NCBI GenBank assembly: GCA_903904755.1 | Contig: CAIVDV010000007.1 | Location: 1-57,038, forward strand | Length of the DNA: 57,038 bases | Origin: an uncultured Acidobacteriaceae bacterium | Lineage (GTDB): Bacteria; Acidobacteriota; Terriglobia; Terriglobales; Acidobacteriaceae | Direction: 5' to 3' | In this document: in pieces, positions 9,394-18,005 of the stretch | Position numbering within the stretch: position 1 is the first letter of the stretch | Layout: each line of letters starts with the position of its first letter | Translations under genes and position numbers: made by a program | Notes under the pieces: model-generated | Databases searched by the model: none | What the model saw: the letters and a program-made list of their open reading frames with translations, nothing else | Told to the model about the DNA's origin: nothing

Positions 9394-9470
9394 CTCTTTG
9401 CCTCATCTCAAACCCCGGTGCGTCGGCCAAATTACCGATAATCCCTCCGGAGCCCCTCTGAACTAGACCA

Positions 9471-9533
9471 ATATTACGTCAGACAAGAAGAACTATGACA
9501 CTTTTTCCCACAAATTTCCACTATTTTTCCCCA
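9471..9533 (-). promoter_or_regulatory. mraZ/dcw promoter with tandem MraZ boxes
   Basis: Read on the minus strand, TGGAA, TGGGA and TGTCA begin at 10-bp intervals (9516-9520, 9506-9510, 9496-9500), with TGGGG a little further upstream (9529-9533). Known MraZ operators are TGGGN repeats with 5-nt spacers, which this matches for two units plus a degenerate third. A sigma70-like pair, TGTCAT (9495-9500) and TAATAT (9471-9476) with an 18-bp spacer, overlaps the third box, so bound MraZ would block the promoter. Operator function is inferred. Confidence 0.55.
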
Positions 9534-9667
9534 AGACTTCCCCGACCCCTTTTCAGAGCCAACAAACTCTGCCCAGCTTTCAGTGCGAAATTACGGTTTC
9601 CGACCTGAAACCGCAAAAAGAACCACTACAGAATGCATCCCGCCCAGGAAACCACAACCAGTGGTGT

Positions 9668-10195
9668 TTACCCTGCAGAGTCCTGCTTCTCGTTATCAGC
9701 CGTGTCTTCTTCCCCGCTTGCGCCCTCACGCTTCAAGCCAGCATGAAGGTGCAGCACCAGATACCCCAGCACCGCCAGATTTACGGCAAACAGTCCCGCC
9801 CGGAAGACCGTCACCCGGTGCATCAGTTCCATGATCTCCAAAGGCAGAAACGACCCGGTCAGAATCGCCGTCAAATACTCCGCCCAGCGCTTCTCCAACA
9901 TCAATCCCACGCCCTCTACCAAACCCACTGCCGCATAGCAAAAAACGAAAATGCTGAAGTTCCTCAGCATCCTGTCATCCACGTACGCAGCCTGCTCCAG
10001 CAGAAAGCTCACCAGCCGGCCTTCGGTATTCACCTTGATTTCCTGCGCAAGGTTCGTCAGCAGATCTCCGAGATCCTGGCCCACCAGCCGCAGCGCACCC
10101 ACGCCCACCGCCGTCAGCAGCAGCGATTGCAGCAATTTATAGGCTGCAATCAGCTCCAGCCATCTGTTCCGCCGCTTCTTCGTGCTCGCTTGCAC
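9668..10195 (-). CDS. DUF2127 family membrane protein
   Basis: About 175-residue membrane protein of unknown function with three or four hydrophobic segments and the DUF2127 pattern: an LLQSLLLTAVGVGAL first helix, then EKRWAEYLTAILTGSFLPLEIMELMHRVT, then NLAVLGYLVLHL. I start at the GTG at 10195 because GGGGAG lies just upstream; a TTG at 10216 would add seven residues. It is a single gene divergent from the SRPBCC gene, unrelated to the neighbouring dcw cluster, which it would read towards. Confidence 0.8.
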   Translation of the reverse strand: MQASTKKRRNRWLELIAAYKLLQSLLLTAVGVGALRLVGQDLGDLLTNLAQEIKVNTEGRLVSFLLEQAAYVDDRMLRNFSIFVFCYAAVGLVEGVGLMLEKRWAEYLTAILTGSFLPLEIMELMHRVTVFRAGLFAVNLAVLGYLVLHLHAGLKREGASGEEDTADNEKQDSAG

Positions 10196-10378
10196 CCTGG
10201 CTCCCCGGTTACCCAATCGGCTCGCACTCCCGAGCGTCCTCGTTCGCGCTCTCGCTGCCTGTTTGCTCTTACGTTACCTGATGCCGCCCGGTTCGCCCTA
10301 ATCCCTTTTTACTCCTGCGGCAAAGCCACGTACCGCGCGGACCTCTCCATTGGGATACTCTGGAACCGGAGCCAGCCC

Positions 10379-10933
10379 ATGCCTGAAACCCTCGTCACAT
10401 CCCAGTGGGTCCCCTACCCGGTCGAGCTGGTATTCGCCTTTTTCGCAAACCCCACGAACCTGCCTCACCTCATGCCACCCTGGCAGCGAGCCCGGATTGA
10501 AAGCTCCCGCCTCATTCCGCCCCCTCCACGCCCACTCGCCGAAGATCCCTCACTCCGCTTCAAAAGCGCTGCTGCCGGCGTCGGCTCTGAGATGCTCATC
10601 AGCTTCCGCCTCTTCCCCGGCATCCCCCTCCGCCAGCGCTGGCTCGCCCAGGTCAACGAATTCCAGTGGAACTCCCATTTCTGCGACGCCCAGATCACTG
10701 GCCCCTTCGCCACCTGGCATCACCGCCATGGCATCTCCGCCGAATCCCAGGAAAATCTCCCCGGCACCCGCATCCTCGACGAAATCGAGTACACCCTACC
10801 CCTCGGCCCGCTCGGCACACTCGCTAACTCCCTCTTCGTCCGCGGCCAAATGGAAGATACCTTCGCCTATCGCCAGGTTCGACTCCTCGAAATTCTCCCC
10901 GTCGCTGCCAAACAGGCCATCCAGCGCTCCTGA
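10379..10933 (+). CDS. SRPBCC-fold protein (ligand-binding helix-grip)
   Basis: 184-residue cytoplasmic protein beginning TLVTSQWVPYPVELVFAFFANPTNLPHLMPPW, the typical start of SRPBCC/START-like domains (compare the N-terminal part of YfcH-type proteins). It continues with the F.W.....C.....GPFATWHH strand pattern and ends in a long C-terminal helix. Such domains bind hydrophobic ligands; no substrate can be proposed. The ATG at 10379 follows CCGGAG at a suitable distance. A terminator hairpin follows 20 bp after the stop. Confidence 0.85.
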   Translation: MPETLVTSQWVPYPVELVFAFFANPTNLPHLMPPWQRARIESSRLIPPPPRPLAEDPSLRFKSAAAGVGSEMLISFRLFPGIPLRQRWLAQVNEFQWNSHFCDAQITGPFATWHHRHGISAESQENLPGTRILDEIEYTLPLGPLGTLANSLFVRGQMEDTFAYRQVRLLEILPVAAKQAIQRS

Positions 10934-10952
10934 ACTCGTCACAAACAACAAA

Positions 10953-10978
10953 GAGCCCCCGGCCTGCGCCAGGGGCTC
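10953..10978. terminator. Hairpin between convergent genes
   Basis: GAGCCCC (10953-10959) pairs with GGGGCTC (10972-10978) between the convergent SRPBCC and outer-membrane protein genes. There is no long T tract, so efficiency is uncertain; it may serve both directions. Confidence 0.55.
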
Positions 10979-10998
10979 ATCATCAAACTCCTTCAACC

Positions 10999-11604
10999 TT
11001 AGAAGTGGTATGCGATACCAATCACCGGGTTGTAGATGTTATAGAACTTGTTCGTGTTCAGCGGGCTGTAGCCAAAGTCCGGCACCTTGGTCACAAAACC
11101 ACGATACTCGGCGCGGATATCAAAGCTCGGGCTGATCTCATAGGCAACGCCCACGCCGTACAGGCCGCCAATCGTCGTCTGGTTCTTCACATCCAGGCTC
11201 GTCGTCGCCAGGTTGCGGATGTTCTGCCACAGCAGCGCTCCGCCGCCGGCTTCCACAAACGGATTGAAGTTCTTGAAGTTGAAGTTGTACACATACGCAG
11301 CCGAAATTTCCTGCTGCCGTACGTTCACCTGGTAGCCCTTTTGGAAGGACGGTCCACGATACAGAATATTGTTCTGGTTCAGACCATAGTTGGCCTCAAC
11401 CGCGCCGCGTGGCGTCAGCATAAAGCGATAGCTCGCCAGGCCGCCGATGGCGCGCTTGGCCCCAACCTGAACGTCCGTTGTGCTCGCCACAAAGGGTTGA
11501 ATCTGCACCGAGCCGCTCAGGCTCACATCCTGACGGCTTTCCTGAGCTCGGCCTGTCACCAATCCAACGGTGCACAGGAGTACAAGTAGGGCAATTTTCT
11601 TCAT
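10999..11604 (-). CDS. Small outer-membrane beta-barrel protein
   Basis: 201 residues with a signal peptide (MKKIALLVLLCTVGLVTGRAQ). Alternating polar/hydrophobic strands follow and the protein ends in aromatic IGIAYHF, the usual signal for barrel insertion. This fits the OmpW/OmpA-type 8-stranded family, with the inside-barrel GLYGVGVAYEISPSFDIRAEYRG pattern. Ligand unknown. The ATG at 11604 is chosen by the signal peptide; the frame continues upstream without a plausible start. Confidence 0.8.
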   Translation of the reverse strand: MKKIALLVLLCTVGLVTGRAQESRQDVSLSGSVQIQPFVASTTDVQVGAKRAIGGLASYRFMLTPRGAVEANYGLNQNNILYRGPSFQKGYQVNVRQQEISAAYVYNFNFKNFNPFVEAGGGALLWQNIRNLATTSLDVKNQTTIGGLYGVGVAYEISPSFDIRAEYRGFVTKVPDFGYSPLNTNKFYNIYNPVIGIAYHF

Positions 11605-11991
11605 TCGGTCCTGAACCTCGCGACTGCCCCGTTGGCGCTTTGGCCTCAACGTGCAAGTCCACCTTGTCGATAGGGCGCACCAATTCGGCACACCGTTCAA
11701 TAAGCATTGTAACTGGCCAGGGGCAGTCTTTGGCGCTCTTACCGCCTTTCCCCGTGATTTTGACCCGCACTTCCCGCTGCCAGTCCTGCGGCTAAACCAA
11801 AGCCTGCTCCATAGACGCGCCCCAAACCCCAAGGAAAGCACGCATTTCCCCATTCCTGCGACACAACTCCAATTCCCTCTTGGCGGACCACACCTAAACC
11901 ATGCACAATGCTTGCGTTGCCTTTTGACAACGTTTTCCTGATTCCAGGCGCTCTGCCCCGCACCGCCCACCCCAACCCCAAGGACGACCTC
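11605..11991. other. Divergent intergenic region
   Basis: 387 bp between the outer-membrane protein and aquaporin genes, with no coding potential that I trust. It contains TTGACAACGTTTTCC at 11924-11938, a near copy of a sequence at 22800-22814 (see the operator entries). No clear sigma70 pair is seen for either gene. Confidence 0.5.
11924..11938. promoter_or_regulatory. Possible LacI-type operator, copy 1
   Basis: TTGACAACGTTTTCC has the AACGTT core and left arm of LacI-family palindromes such as TTGACAACGTTGTCAA. It lies 54 bp before the aquaporin start. The same 12-mer TTGACAACGTTT occurs at 22800. No LacI gene is in the window. Confidence 0.35.
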
Positions 11992-12720
11992 ATGCACTCT
12001 GTCTGGCTCGGCGAATACCTCGGCACCTTCATCCTCATCCTCCTCGGCTCCGGCGTATGCGCCAGCACATCCCTCGAAAAGACTTACGCCAAAGGCGCCG
12101 GCTGGATCGTCGTCACCGCCGGCTGGGCCTTTGCCGTCCTCTGCGGCGTACTCACCGCCCAGGCCTTCGGCAGCTCCGGCGCGCACCTCAACCCTGCCAT
12201 CACCTTCGCCAACGCCGTCAACTCCGGCGACTTCTCCCAGCTCGCCCTCTACTGGTCAGCCCAACTCCTCGGTGCCATGACCGCCGCCATCTTCACCTGG
12301 CTCATCTTCTACCCACACTGGGCCATCACCCCCGACCCCGCCACCAAGCTCGGCGTCTTCTGCACAGGCCCCGCCATTAAACACCTGCCCTCAAACTTCC
12401 TCTCTGAAGTTGCAGGCACCTTCGTCCTCGTCCTCGTCGCCAATGCCATCGGCTCCCACGGCGTCGCCCCCAACGGCACCGCCGGCGGACTCGCTCCCCT
12501 CCTCGTCGCCTGCCTCGTATGGGGAATCGGCCTCTCCCTCGGATCCACCACCGGATACGCCATCAACCCCGCCCGGGACTTCGGCCCGCGCATCATGCAC
12601 GCCATCCTCCCCATCGCCGGCAAGGGTGGCTCCAACTTCGGCTATGCCTGGGTCCCCATCGTCGGCGACCTCACGGGCGCCGCCCTCGCTGGCGCTCTCG
12701 TCCACTTCGGCCACCTCTAA
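11992..12720 (+). CDS. glpF: MIP family channel, glycerol-facilitator type
   Basis: 242-residue inner-membrane channel with six membrane segments. Both NPA half-helix motifs are present: HLNPAITFANAV after the second segment and INPARDFGPR after the fifth. The Asp after the second NPAR is typical of aquaglyceroporins, so glycerol or small-polyol passage is likelier than water alone. I start at ATG 11992 (MHSVWLGEYLGTFILI); an upstream ATG at 11908 would add 28 residues that do not look like channel sequence. No glycerol kinase or dehydrogenase is adjacent, so the substrate is open. Confidence 0.88.
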   Translation: MHSVWLGEYLGTFILILLGSGVCASTSLEKTYAKGAGWIVVTAGWAFAVLCGVLTAQAFGSSGAHLNPAITFANAVNSGDFSQLALYWSAQLLGAMTAAIFTWLIFYPHWAITPDPATKLGVFCTGPAIKHLPSNFLSEVAGTFVLVLVANAIGSHGVAPNGTAGGLAPLLVACLVWGIGLSLGSTTGYAINPARDFGPRIMHAILPIAGKGGSNFGYAWVPIVGDLTGAALAGALVHFGHL

Positions 12721-12729
12721 AGGCAAATT

Positions 12730-12755
12730 GGGCCGTGCGTCTCTCCGCACGGCCC
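12730..12755. terminator. Hairpin between convergent aquaporin and propeller genes
   Basis: GGGCCGTGCG (12730-12739) pairs perfectly with CGCACGGCCC (12746-12755) around a 6-nt loop. It lies between convergent genes and probably ends both transcripts. Confidence 0.75.
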
Positions 12756-12776
12756 TCTATCTCAATATCTACCCGT

Positions 12777-13745
12777 CTATTTCCCTTCCATCACCAGCAG
12801 CGTAAACACCCCATCCTTGTTGGCCACCGTGTACACCTTGTGGCTCGCTGGGTCCAGAGCCAGTGTCTTCGCACCCGGCAGCGTCGTAACCGTCTGCACA
12901 TTCGCATAGCTGTCGGCACCCTTCTGCGCAATCACGCTCAAGCTGCCCTCTCCATTCGACGTCAAAATCAAATGCCGCGCCGCGTCATACCCCACGGCAT
13001 CCACACCATTGCCAATCGGCAGCTTGGCCACGTTCTTCCCCGTCTCCTCATCCACCACAATCAGCACACCGCTGTGGCACCCCGTAAACAGCCGCTTCGC
13101 CGCCAAATCAATCGCCAACCCCGTCGGCTCCGTGCATCCGGCCAGATCCCAAACTCCCGTCACAGTACCCTTCAGTACGTCCACCTGGGCAATTTGAGCC
13201 TTGTCTTCCAGATTCACAAACACCCGGCCCTGCTCATCGCTCACCGCCGTCTCAGGCCGACCCGGAAGCGCAATCGTCCCCACCACCTTCGCCGCAACCG
13301 GATCAATCACGCTGATCGAGTTCGAACGTCCGTTCATCGTCATCACCGTCCGCGTCTTCGGCTCCCACAGAATCGCATCCGGCTTGCCGCCCGTCGCCAG
13401 CACTGCAATCGGCTTCAGTGTCTCCAGATCAAAGATCGTCGCAGCATCGGCTTTCCCGTTGCTGGTCACACCGCGCTTGGCAACCTTTACCAGCGCAACT
13501 CCATGCACGCCCGCCGTATCGGGAATCTCGCCCACCATCTTGCCACTCGCCAGGTCTACAACCATCACGCGCGTTGATCGTGCAATATACAGCCGCTGGC
13601 TCTCAACATCCACCCGCAGATAATCCCAGCTTCCCTCGCCGCCCAGCGGAATCGCCTGCGTCACCTTGTATTCCACTGCCTGCGCACAAACGCCCACCGG
13701 CATAGCAACCAATGCCAGCAATACAAATCCAGTTATGAATTTCAT
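12777..13745 (-). CDS. Secreted YncE-like beta-propeller protein
   Basis: 322 residues with a signal peptide (MKFITGFVLLALVAMPVGVCAQA), then seven-bladed YVTN/YncE-type repeats (for example RLYIARSTRVMVVDLASGKMVGEI and ISVIDPVAAKVVGTIALPG). Such periplasmic propellers bind partners or DNA (E. coli YncE); no catalytic residues are evident. It is divergent from the TonB-dependent receptor at 13936, a common arrangement for acidobacterial receptor loci. The ATG is immediately preceded by the stop codon of a possible 20-codon ORF (13746-13808). Confidence 0.85.
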   Translation of the reverse strand: MKFITGFVLLALVAMPVGVCAQAVEYKVTQAIPLGGEGSWDYLRVDVESQRLYIARSTRVMVVDLASGKMVGEIPDTAGVHGVALVKVAKRGVTSNGKADAATIFDLETLKPIAVLATGGKPDAILWEPKTRTVMTMNGRSNSISVIDPVAAKVVGTIALPGRPETAVSDEQGRVFVNLEDKAQIAQVDVLKGTVTGVWDLAGCTEPTGLAIDLAAKRLFTGCHSGVLIVVDEETGKNVAKLPIGNGVDAVGYDAARHLILTSNGEGSLSVIAQKGADSYANVQTVTTLPGAKTLALDPASHKVYTVANKDGVFTLLVMEGK

Positions 13746-13808
13746 CTATCTCTCCTCAGCCGCCAATCGGCCGGCATTCTCAACCAGAATGCAGCACAAA
13801 CGACGCAT
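13746..13808 (-). CDS. Possible 20-residue upstream peptide
   Basis: ATG at 13808 preceded by GGAGGGGGAGGA. The frame reads MRRLCCILVENAG and ends at a TAG that abuts the ATG of the propeller gene (TAG|ATG), so it could be translationally coupled. It contains a Cys-Cys pair. No homologue is known to me; with only 21 codons it could be chance. Confidence 0.3.
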   Translation of the reverse strand: MRRLCCILVENAGRLAAEER

Positions 13809-13935
13809 TCCTCCCCCTCCGCTCAAGGAATTCACACACTTGTCACACCCCATTCAGCGTGCCGTCACCATACATGGCGCAAGCTTGGCCCACATGACAT
13901 TCTGTTCATTTTCTGTCTTGTTATGGAGGCTCTCC

Positions 13936-16866
13936 TTGTATAGAAATTTGAAAAGGCCATATTTTCTCGTCCTTCTGTTCGCCTTGGCTCTCTTTCTTCC
14001 GCGCCTCAACGCGCAGGATGCAAAGTCCACACTCGCTGGCACGGTAAAAGACACCACCGGTGCCATCCTTCAGGGCGCGCGCATTGACCTCGAGCCCGCC
14101 GCGCAACCCGTGGCCACTGACGTGCAGGGCAACTTCGCCATCACCGCCCTCGCCTCGGGCTCCTACAAAGTCGCCGTCTCCTTCGTAGGCTTTGAGACCT
14201 CCACAACCACCGTGGAACTCACCCCCGGCCGCGTCAAGCACATTGACATCGCCCTCAAAGTCGCCAGCAACAAGCAGGACGTCACCGTCTACGCCGACCG
14301 CGAACATGGCGATGCTGTCGCCGTCAACCGCGAGTTCTCGTCGGAAAACATCCTCAACGTTCTCCCCTCCGATGTCATCAAGTCCCTGCCCAACGCCAAT
14401 ATCGCCGATGCCGTCGGCCGACTCCCCGGCGTTACCCTCGAGCGTGACGAGGGCGAAGGCAAATACGTCCAGATTCGCGGCACCGAACCGCGCCTCAGCA
14501 ACGTCACCATCGACGGCATCAACATGCCCTCACCCGAGGCCGGCGTCCGCCAGGTCAAGCTAGACGTCATCCCCTCCGACATCGTCGAATCCGTCGAAAT
14601 CAACAAGACCCTCTCTGCCAACCAGGACGGCGATGCCATCGGCGGCTCCGTCAACCTCGTCACCAAGCTCGCCGGCGAGTACCCCACCATATCCGCATAC
14701 GGCCTTGGCGGCGTTACCCCCATATTTGACACCCGCCATGTCAGCGAGTACGGCATCACCATCGGCAAGCGCTACGGCGCCAGCCATCAGTTCGGCGTCC
14801 TCGGAGGATTCACCTTCGACTACAACGGCCGCGGTATCGACGATCTGGAACCCTCGCCCGACCCCGGAACCCTCGCCCCCACCTACGACAGCATCGATCT
14901 CCGCGAATACCGCTACGACCGCACCCGCTACGGCTTCGCCGGCAGCGCCGACTACAAAATCAACGAAGCCAGTGACCTCTATGCCCGCGGCATGTACTCC
15001 GACTTCAAGGACTGGGGCGACAAATGGGTCTATACCCTCAATGATGTCGTCACCCCCGGCGCAACCCCCAGCGACCCTGCCACCTTTGAAGGCGACACTC
15101 CCAAGTACTCGAACTCCAAACGCCTGCCCGACTACGGCATCGCCTCACTCGCCCTCGGCGGCAAACATGTCTTCCGCAACTCCTGGTTCTCTTGGGAAAT
15201 CACCGGCTCTCGCGGCCGTCAACTCGCCGCAGCCGGCAACCCAGGCGACAAGTTCAAGCCTCTGAAGCACGGAACCATTCCCGACTTCGCCGCAGCCAAC
15301 TGCGCCTTCGACCCCGGTGCCACCGTCACCCTCAACCGCCCCCAGTGGCAGCCCGCCTGCACCGCACCCGGCTCCCCGGTCTATGACCCCACCCAGTACC
15401 ACCTCACCGAGCTCGACCTGACTGGCGGACAAACCACCCAGCTCAACCTTCAGGGCTCCGCCAGCTACGCTCAGAACTACACCGCCAGCGGCCACTTTGG
15501 TACCTTTGAGGCCGGATTCAAAATCCGCAATGCGCACAAGGGGCAGTTCGCCTTCTCGCCTGTCTATGACAACCTTCCCGGCGACCTGCTGATGAGCCAG
15601 TTCCTCAGCCCGCTGCACAACGACAACTACTACGACAAGAGCTACCGGATGGGCCCGCTCGTCGATTACAACAAGATTGTTGCCTTCCAGAAGGCCAACC
15701 CCTCCCTCTTTGTCGAAGACATCGCCGCCACCCACCTCGGCTCCGATGCCTCCAACTTCAACCTTCAGGAGCGCATTACCGCCGGCTACCTGATGAACAC
15801 CATCACCTTCGGCAAGTTCCACCTTCAAACTGGACTTCGCTTTGAGGCCACGAACGAACAGAACACCGGCTACCTTGTCGCCAACGACGCCGACGGCAAC
15901 TACATCTCCACCACCCCCGTCCACGGTACCGGCTCCTATCTCGACGCGCTTCCCAGCGTCCAGCTCCGCTATAACCTGCCCAACAATGCCGACCTCCGCG
16001 CCGTCTACGGCCGAGGCATCGCTCGGCCTAATCCCCAGGACCTCATCCCCTCCGTCACCGAGGACCAATCCACCAACCCCTACACCATCTCGCTCGGCAA
16101 TCCAAACCTCAAGGCCGAGTACGCCAACGACTACGACCTCCTCTTTGAGAAGTTCCTCAATCCCCTCGGGCTGATCCAGGCAGGCTTCTTCTATAAGGAC
16201 CTCAGCCAGCCCATCGTCTCCATCGTCACCATCCCCACCACAGGCACCTACGCCGGAAACAAGGTCAGCCAGCCCAACAACGCAGGCAGCGCCTGGGTCA
16301 CTGGCTTCGAAATCGCATACCAGCAGCGCCTCTCCTACCTGCCTGGCTTCCTCGGCGGGCTCGGCTTCAGCGGAAATTACAGCTACACTGCCTCCAAAGC
16401 TACCGGCGTTGACCCCCTTCGCACCGACTCCCCTGCCCTCCTCCGACAGGCCCCAAACACCTGGAACCTCAGCCCCACCTATGACCGCGGCCCCCTCTCC
16501 GTCCGGCTCGGCCTCAGCTATAACCAGGCAAACATCTACGCTTACCAATACGAAAACCTCGCCTACGCCACCGACGACAATGGCAACCCCATCAGCGTCA
16601 ACGGCAAACTACAGACCATCCCCAACCCCCAGGTAGGCAACCAGGCCGGTCCCGTCGGCGACAACTACCTTTACACTCACCTGCAAACCGATGCACAGGC
16701 CACCTGGCGCCTGCCTCGCGGCTTCACCTTTGTCGTCTCCGGCCTCAACCTCAATAACGAAGTCTTCGGCTTCTACAACGGCAGCCCCCAGTACGTCGTC
16801 CAGCGCGAGTACTACGCACCCACCTTCTCCGCTGGCCTCCGATGGAGCGCCAGCCGCGAAAAGTAA
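13936..16866 (+). CDS. TonB-dependent receptor with carboxypeptidase-regulatory N-terminal domain
   Basis: 976-residue outer-membrane transporter. Signal peptide (YRNLKRPYFLVLLFALALFLPRLNAQ), then a carboxypeptidase-regulatory-like fold (about 28-115, STLAGTVKDTTGAILQGARI), a plug (PSDVIKSLPNANIADAVGRLPGVTLERDEGEGKYVQIRG pattern) and a barrel. I choose the TTG at 13936 because GGAGG lies 6 nt before it; an in-frame ATG at 13894 has no ribosome-binding site and would lengthen the signal peptide. The substrate is unknown. A secreted phosphoesterase follows by 74 bp and a secreted propeller is divergent, so uptake of a phosphorylated compound is one possibility. Confidence 0.9.
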   Translation: MYRNLKRPYFLVLLFALALFLPRLNAQDAKSTLAGTVKDTTGAILQGARIDLEPAAQPVATDVQGNFAITALASGSYKVAVSFVGFETSTTTVELTPGRVKHIDIALKVASNKQDVTVYADREHGDAVAVNREFSSENILNVLPSDVIKSLPNANIADAVGRLPGVTLERDEGEGKYVQIRGTEPRLSNVTIDGINMPSPEAGVRQVKLDVIPSDIVESVEINKTLSANQDGDAIGGSVNLVTKLAGEYPTISAYGLGGVTPIFDTRHVSEYGITIGKRYGASHQFGVLGGFTFDYNGRGIDDLEPSPDPGTLAPTYDSIDLREYRYDRTRYGFAGSADYKINEASDLYARGMYSDFKDWGDKWVYTLNDVVTPGATPSDPATFEGDTPKYSNSKRLPDYGIASLALGGKHVFRNSWFSWEITGSRGRQLAAAGNPGDKFKPLKHGTIPDFAAANCAFDPGATVTLNRPQWQPACTAPGSPVYDPTQYHLTELDLTGGQTTQLNLQGSASYAQNYTASGHFGTFEAGFKIRNAHKGQFAFSPVYDNLPGDLLMSQFLSPLHNDNYYDKSYRMGPLVDYNKIVAFQKANPSLFVEDIAATHLGSDASNFNLQERITAGYLMNTITFGKFHLQTGLRFEATNEQNTGYLVANDADGNYISTTPVHGTGSYLDALPSVQLRYNLPNNADLRAVYGRGIARPNPQDLIPSVTEDQSTNPYTISLGNPNLKAEYANDYDLLFEKFLNPLGLIQAGFFYKDLSQPIVSIVTIPTTGTYAGNKVSQPNNAGSAWVTGFEIAYQQRLSYLPGFLGGLGFSGNYSYTASKATGVDPLRTDSPALLRQAPNTWNLSPTYDRGPLSVRLGLSYNQANIYAYQYENLAYATDDNGNPISVNGKLQTIPNPQVGNQAGPVGDNYLYTHLQTDAQATWRLPRGFTFVVSGLNLNNEVFGFYNGSPQYVVQREYYAPTFSAGLRWSASREK

Positions 16867-16892
16867 ACAATCCATAAATCTCCATCAAACCA

Positions 16893-16917
16893 GCGGCCCA
16901 GCCATTTGCTGGGCCGC
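16893..16917 (+). terminator. Hairpin after TonB-dependent receptor
   Basis: GCGGCCCAGC (16893-16902) pairs with GCTGGGCCGC (16908-16917), loop 5 nt, in the 74-bp gap before the phosphoesterase gene. There is no T tract, so it may only reduce readthrough. Confidence 0.55.
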
Positions 16918-16940
16918 GCCGCAAAGACGACAATACCTCT

Positions 16941-17933
16941 ATGCGCATTCTTCCGCTTCTCGCCCTCGCCATAATCTCGCTGGCCACCCCGCTGCTCCAC
17001 GCCCAGGACGCCGTCGCTACACCCACCGTCCCGGGCCTGTCCGAAGCAGGCCCAACTTTTACCATTCCCGCCTCCCAAATCCCCAAACACTGGACCATCA
17101 TCGGCTACGGCGACACCCGTTTCACTGACCCGGCAGACACCAAGAACACCAACCCCTCAGTCCGCCGCGCCCTCGTCAACCAGATCGCCTCCGAACGACC
17201 AGACGCACTGCTCATCTCCGGCGACCTGCCCCTGAACGGCAATGTCGAAAACGACTACACCGTCTACCGCACAGAAACCCAGCCATGGCGCGACGCACAT
17301 CTCCGCGTCTATCCCGCTCTTGGCAATCACGAAATGCACGGCGGCGAAGCTGTCGGCCTCAAAAACTGGTGGGCAACCTTCCCAGAACTCAACAACCGCC
17401 GCTGGTACTCCGTCTCCTTCGGCAATGCCTGGATTCTCTCCCTGGACTCCAACGCCCCCCTCACCGCCGGCAGCCCCCAACAATCCTGGATCGCCGCCCA
17501 GTTTGCAGCCCTCCCCAAGACAGTCCAGTTCGTCTTCATCGTCATGCACCATCCGATCGTCGGCGACGACTTCCCCCTCTCCACCCACAACGTCCGCTCC
17601 AACGAGGCGGCCCTCGGCCAGTTCCTCGCCGCGACCGCGCCCACCCTCAAGGTCCGCATCACCGTCCTCTGCGGCCACGTCCACAACTACGAGCATTTCC
17701 TAAAAGACGGCATTACCTACCTCGTCGCTGGCGGCGGCGCGGCCAAGCCGTATAAAGTCGAACGCAACCCCCAGGACCTCTATAAAGGCACCGACGACAT
17801 TAACTACCACTACCTCACCTTCCGCTTTGACGGCAAAGTCGTCCATGCAGAAATGCACCGCCTCGCCAACCCCGACTCCCCCAACCCCACATGGGATACC
17901 AGGGACACCTTCGACCTCACTCCCCTCCGTTAG
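16941..17933 (+). CDS. Secreted metallophosphoesterase
   Basis: 330-residue calcineurin-like phosphoesterase with a signal peptide (MRILPLLALAIISLATPLLHAQ). The dimetal-site motifs appear in family order: GYGDTR, ISGDLP (GDxx), LGNHEMH (GNHE), MHHP, and CGHVHNYEH (GHxH). Probable periplasmic hydrolysis of a phosphomonoester or diester; substrate not determinable. It is likely in the same unit as the upstream TonB-dependent receptor, with an intervening hairpin. Confidence 0.88.
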   Translation: MRILPLLALAIISLATPLLHAQDAVATPTVPGLSEAGPTFTIPASQIPKHWTIIGYGDTRFTDPADTKNTNPSVRRALVNQIASERPDALLISGDLPLNGNVENDYTVYRTETQPWRDAHLRVYPALGNHEMHGGEAVGLKNWWATFPELNNRRWYSVSFGNAWILSLDSNAPLTAGSPQQSWIAAQFAALPKTVQFVFIVMHHPIVGDDFPLSTHNVRSNEAALGQFLAATAPTLKVRITVLCGHVHNYEHFLKDGITYLVAGGGAAKPYKVERNPQDLYKGTDDINYHYLTFRFDGKVVHAEMHRLANPDSPNPTWDTRDTFDLTPLR

Positions 17934-18005
17934 TCGCACCCGAGCCCTGGCTGGACTCCCTGTCCAGCCAGATGCTACCCTTGCCACGTTTCCCACCCAC
18001 ACTTC

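Noticed and set aside
15145-16548. Long open frame on the minus strand opposite the first TonB receptor
   Set aside because: The opposite strand has clear receptor domains; the antisense frame is open only because of biased codon use and gives a Gly/Val-rich product without motifs or a ribosome-binding site.
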